A stretch of DNA of 64,000 bases from Hygrophila difformis (Eukaryota > Streptophyta > Magnoliopsida > Lamiales > Acanthaceae). Each line of letters begins with the position of its first letter. Within the stretch, counting starts at the first letter, position 1. The stretch covers positions 53,509,459 to 53,573,458 of the forward strand of contig JAOANR010000004.1 of assembly GCA_030278955.1 (NCBI GenBank), written 5' to 3'. Below are positions 60,522-64,000 of the stretch, piece after piece. A model generated the notes under the pieces. The model was given only the letters and a program-made list of their open reading frames with translations. It searched no databases and was not told the origin of the DNA. A program made the translations under genes and the position numbers.

Positions 60522-63500
60522 ATGGACACCAACGCTTCGGCGGCCGTCGGTCCGCCCCATGCGCAGAAGCGACGCCGGATCTCGACAACTACTATCGATG
60601 CATTAGGAAACGATGTTCTTTGCATGATTTTCGCTTTTCTTGACTTTGTCCAGCTTGTTCGCTGTTCTGCCGTCTGCAAATCATGGTACATTTTCTGTTC
60701 TTATAAATATCGTTTTCGAGGCGGTTTTGATGGGGAATTGGTGGTTTAAGTATATATAAGCTGGCTACTTAGTGCTACGGATCAATTTTATTATCTCTGC
60801 TCAATTTTTTTAAGGTGCACGGTGATTAATAAACTGAAATTGCTGCAAATACAATATCACAAGCAACGGCAGATGGAATCTGCTAGTATCCCAGATGCCT
60901 CTACGTGTTCGGAAAGATTAATAAATATACAGATGGAGCAGCTGGCCATGGAGCGACAAAGATTGTCTTTGCTGGAAGGTCCTATCAATGTTTTTCAGTG
61001 GCAAGGTCACTCGGTAGGGTAAATAATTTATTTCTTGATCATTTGAAGAATACAAACAATTGACAATGGCCATGCCATATCTGGAGACGTGGAAAAATAT
61101 TTGCTTTAATTAATAAAGGTAACTCACGATATCGGATGCGTGACATTCATACCCATACCCATATGAAATACCAAAGTAATAATGAAAATATATCTAAACT
61201 ACCGTGTACTTTGCTTTGATCAATTTCATTATAATGATGCACAACATGTTTTAAGTTATTAAGTTATGCATCAATAAGTTCCGGTTTTTCTAATCATTTT
61301 TGCAAGTTTGATTTGATTTGATTTTGTGAAGTTCTAGTTGAACTTATCCACGCTGTTCTACATTTTTTTGTAGGTTTAACAAATGCAGAATGAAGATGGG
61401 TTTGGTTCTGACTGGTGTTGGAGACAAGGTATTACCGTATTAGGCTCTGCCAGACTTTTGTCATTGCGTGCATACTGTGTTCAAATTGAATGTAGCACAC
61501 AATTATATTCTTCTTTTTGTTTACAGCTACCTAAAACTTCACTGCACTTCCGTTTCATGGCGATAACTTCTTTTTGTTAGGTTTCTAATATAGGAAATGT
61601 TCTTGTATTCTCCCAGTAGGTTTAACGACAGCTTTGTTCACTTTATAAGTAATGAAGAATTGTGAATGCTATATCCTGAATACTCTCTTAAAACATAATG
61701 TGCGGTTGTTTATTGTTAAAGGGAATGCTGCACTGTGAGATTAATTGTCAATATATGTTTTTCATGGTGTTGTGTTGGCTGATTTTTTTCTATGTGGAAA
61801 TCACTAGTATATTATCTCCAATGTTTGGAGTTCTGTATGTATAGGTGATGCGTCTCTGGTCAGCCGAGAGCTGCAAAGGGTTGGATGAATATTTGCTTCC
61901 TGATAAAGCCCCACTGATTGATTTTGATTTTGATGAGGGGAAGGTAATTCTGAACCTGTTTCTGCCACTATTTTCCATGCATGGCATGTGTTCAGAACCT
62001 GTATTACAAATGTTCAACATGGTGTCTCTGCAATCCAACAGAAACAAAAGGGTGCAGTTGAAATTTTTGATGGGGTATACATTCAGTATTTTAATTTTTA
62101 ATGACTACGATCATATTTTACCCCTGCAGTTGTTCCTGGCTTAATAAGATTTCAGTATTATAAAGCGTGGCTTTACCATAATCACTCAATTCACATGTTC
62201 GTTTGGTTTCAAGGAGACTGAAACAGGAGATTGTAAACTTGGGATCTATTCTTGCCTTAAGCTGTTAGTCAATATGGAAAAGTGATTTGTCTGCCTCATG
62301 TTGCCCAGCTAGATGCTCTAGCATGAACACCAACCGCTACCTTTGGTCTTAATTGATTATTTTACCCTATAGGTGGTTGGTCTCGTGGGAACTCGTATGT
62401 GCATATGGAGGCGCATTGGAACTCGAGATCTTTTTTCCTCGCGTGATGGGTTGTTTACAAGGGGATTGTGCATGCGGTGAGAAATATTGATCCTATTTGG
62501 AAACTTCTCTTTTGGAATAAAAGTTACTGTATGGCACAGTGTGACAGTGAGTCATTTCTATCATGGATTGACAGTCAGCATTACAAATATGAAATATACT
62601 AATTCTGAATTTTGGGAAGGCTCTGAAACCTTCTTATCGTTACTTGATCAACCAATTAATATCCTGACAAAACGAGGCGCTGAGACTATAGTAGTAACTA
62701 GTAAAGTCATTAGCCAGTTGTAGAAAATGTAGCTATAATCATGTGTTCGTTTGTAATGGGTGGATATTGGTTAATGAGTTCTGTAGATCAATATTGTGAT
62801 TTGTGAAAACTTTGCATATTTAATCACTAAGTTAGGGGAATTGCAAATCCAGATGTGTAGGATAATATGTTGCAACCGAATGTTTGTTAATATTGTACTC
62901 CGTATTTGTTTTCTAATCTGTTTAATGCCATATAATCCCTCTGTAATGGGTATGTTATTTGCTACCCTTCATAAATTGAAAATGTATTTTGATTAAATGG
63001 CTTTTAGATTTTTCTTCTTTGCAGCTATGTAGACCCACAGGCAGTAGTGGGCTGTGAGGATGGGAAAGTTCGTGTGTTTGACATGTACAGCAGAAAGATT
63101 TCACAAATAATAAAGTATGTATCTCTGTCAACTTTGTTTTGCCTTCCGGACAAGATCAAGTTCTAGATCTAATATTGTTCTTAAGCAATAGTGTGCTCTT
63201 GCTAGTACATTGGCCAACTCCTTATTTTCCTGTTGGTTATTTCCTGAGAAGATATATTCGTTTGCTGTCATCCGGACTTTTGAAAATTAGACTTGTATTG
63301 CAAATGCCAAATGTAATATTAACACGTGTACTTTTCTCCAATCCCCTTCATTAAACATCATTTCAACGACCACCCTTTCACATTCTTGTTACATATGATT
63401 GAAGGGTCAATTCAATTTTATTATTCGTCAGTCGTCACAATAAAATCAGATGCTTGATAGTTGTGAACAGCTACCTGCCCTACCATGAAACTGGGGATTA

Positions 63501-63717
63501 ATGTAGTGTCTCGTTCTATGAATTGAGGATTGACCTTTTATGTGCATTTCTTTTCGTGTATCATAATGCTGATGCAGGATGCATCCTGGGGCTGTATCTT
63601 GTTTATCATTCACAGATGAGCAACTGATTATCAGTGGTTCATCTCTTGGTGGTATATCAATATCTGATCTTTCATCAGACCAACGTGTGGCTACCTTGGG
63701 CCCAAATAGTTATACAG
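60522..63717 (+). CDS. F-box/WD40-repeat protein (At3g52030 type), partial at window edge
   Basis: Seven exons in the window: 60522-60685, 60815-61018, 61374-61428, 61845-61943, 62373-62476, 63025-63114, 63578-63717. All are GT-AG with matching phases; the gene continues past 64000. I start at ATG 60522 (MDTNASAAVGPP), since the open frame upstream is unlike the family. The F-box is DALGNDVLCMIFAFLDFVQL then VRCSAVCKSWC, followed by a coiled-coil-like linker. WD40 blades follow: MGLVLTGVGDKVMRLWS, VVGLVGTRMCIWRR, AVVGCEDGKVRVFDM and CLSFTDEQLIISGSSLGG. Such proteins are expected to be substrate adaptors of SCF ubiquitin ligases, with the F-box binding SKP1/ASK and the propeller binding the target (family knowledge). 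The target is unknown. Confidence 0.88.
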
Positions 63718-64000
63718 GTACTTAGATATATGCTGAGTATTTTGCAATTCTTGTACTTCTATTCAGTAATATATTCTTATATTTTGTATTCCACAATTAC
63801 ACTTTGGATGAAATGAATTGACGGATGAATACATACCATTGGTTTATCCACTATCCTCTAAAAGTCCAAACCATGTGGCAGATGAAGGAGTCGTTTAGTT
63901 TACTGTGCTCCACTTGAGTGAGAAAAGTATTAACACTGGCCGTTGATTGAAACTGAAGGGGTTGGAATAGTTTGATTTCCTAATTTTTCCGTAGCCACAC

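Overview
The window looks like nuclear DNA of a flowering plant, probably a eudicot. Gene-free stretches are AT-rich, introns use GT-AG borders with a few GC donors, and the genes are plant families: an AGL15/AGL18-type MADS-box factor, a class II serine carboxypeptidase, a receptor-like cytoplasmic kinase, a DUF716 membrane protein, a GIY-YIG nuclease and an F-box/WD40 protein. The repeats are plant L1-type LINEs with an RNase H domain, SINEs, Stowaway-like MITEs, hAT-type elements and Helitrons. The species cannot be fixed from the sequence.

Layout. 1-8.7 kb is gene-poor and full of small transposons, with one unidentified acidic ORF at 6.06 kb. 8.7-14.6 kb is LINE-A on the plus strand; its ORF2 carries one in-frame stop. 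15.0-16.7 kb holds a 266-bp direct repeat around a Helitron 3' end. 18.5-19.9 kb is an intronless kinase gene on the minus strand. 23.3-29.1 kb is LINE-B on the minus strand with both ORFs open. 32.7-35.5 kb is a three-exon SLX1-like GIY-YIG gene on the minus strand. 38.2-39.05 kb is a broken PPR fragment upstream of a second Helitron end. 39.5-40.4 kb is a DUF716 gene, 42.9-46.3 kb an eight-exon MADS-box gene and 49.8-53.7 kb an eight-exon serine carboxypeptidase gene. 53.8-59.36 kb is a gene-capturing Helitron. 60.5 kb to the window end is an F-box/WD40 gene that runs off the edge.

Main points. (1) The 5.56-kb Helitron at 53801-59362 has a recognisable 5'-TC end, a 3' hairpin plus CTAG, and an A/T target site. 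It carries broken pieces of at least three unrelated genes, all in its own orientation: exon 1 and upstream region of an ILK-type ankyrin kinase, two exons of a DUF1421 protein, and the first three exons of a BAR-type ARF-GAP. (2) A tRNA-related SINE family ends in the same short stem-loop plus A-tail as LINE-A, which suggests the SINEs use the LINE's reverse transcriptase. (3) Three hAT-type elements with 8-bp target duplications are built almost wholly from a different short repeated word each. (4) The order kinase, serine carboxypeptidase, F-box/WD40 matches what I recall of Arabidopsis At3g51990 to At3g52030, so these genes probably form an old syntenic block enlarged by transposons.

Apart from the LINE ORFs and the transposon-internal pieces, the genes appear to be independent single-gene units. 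Exon borders were set by eye from splice signals, reading frame and family knowledge, and have not been checked against transcripts.
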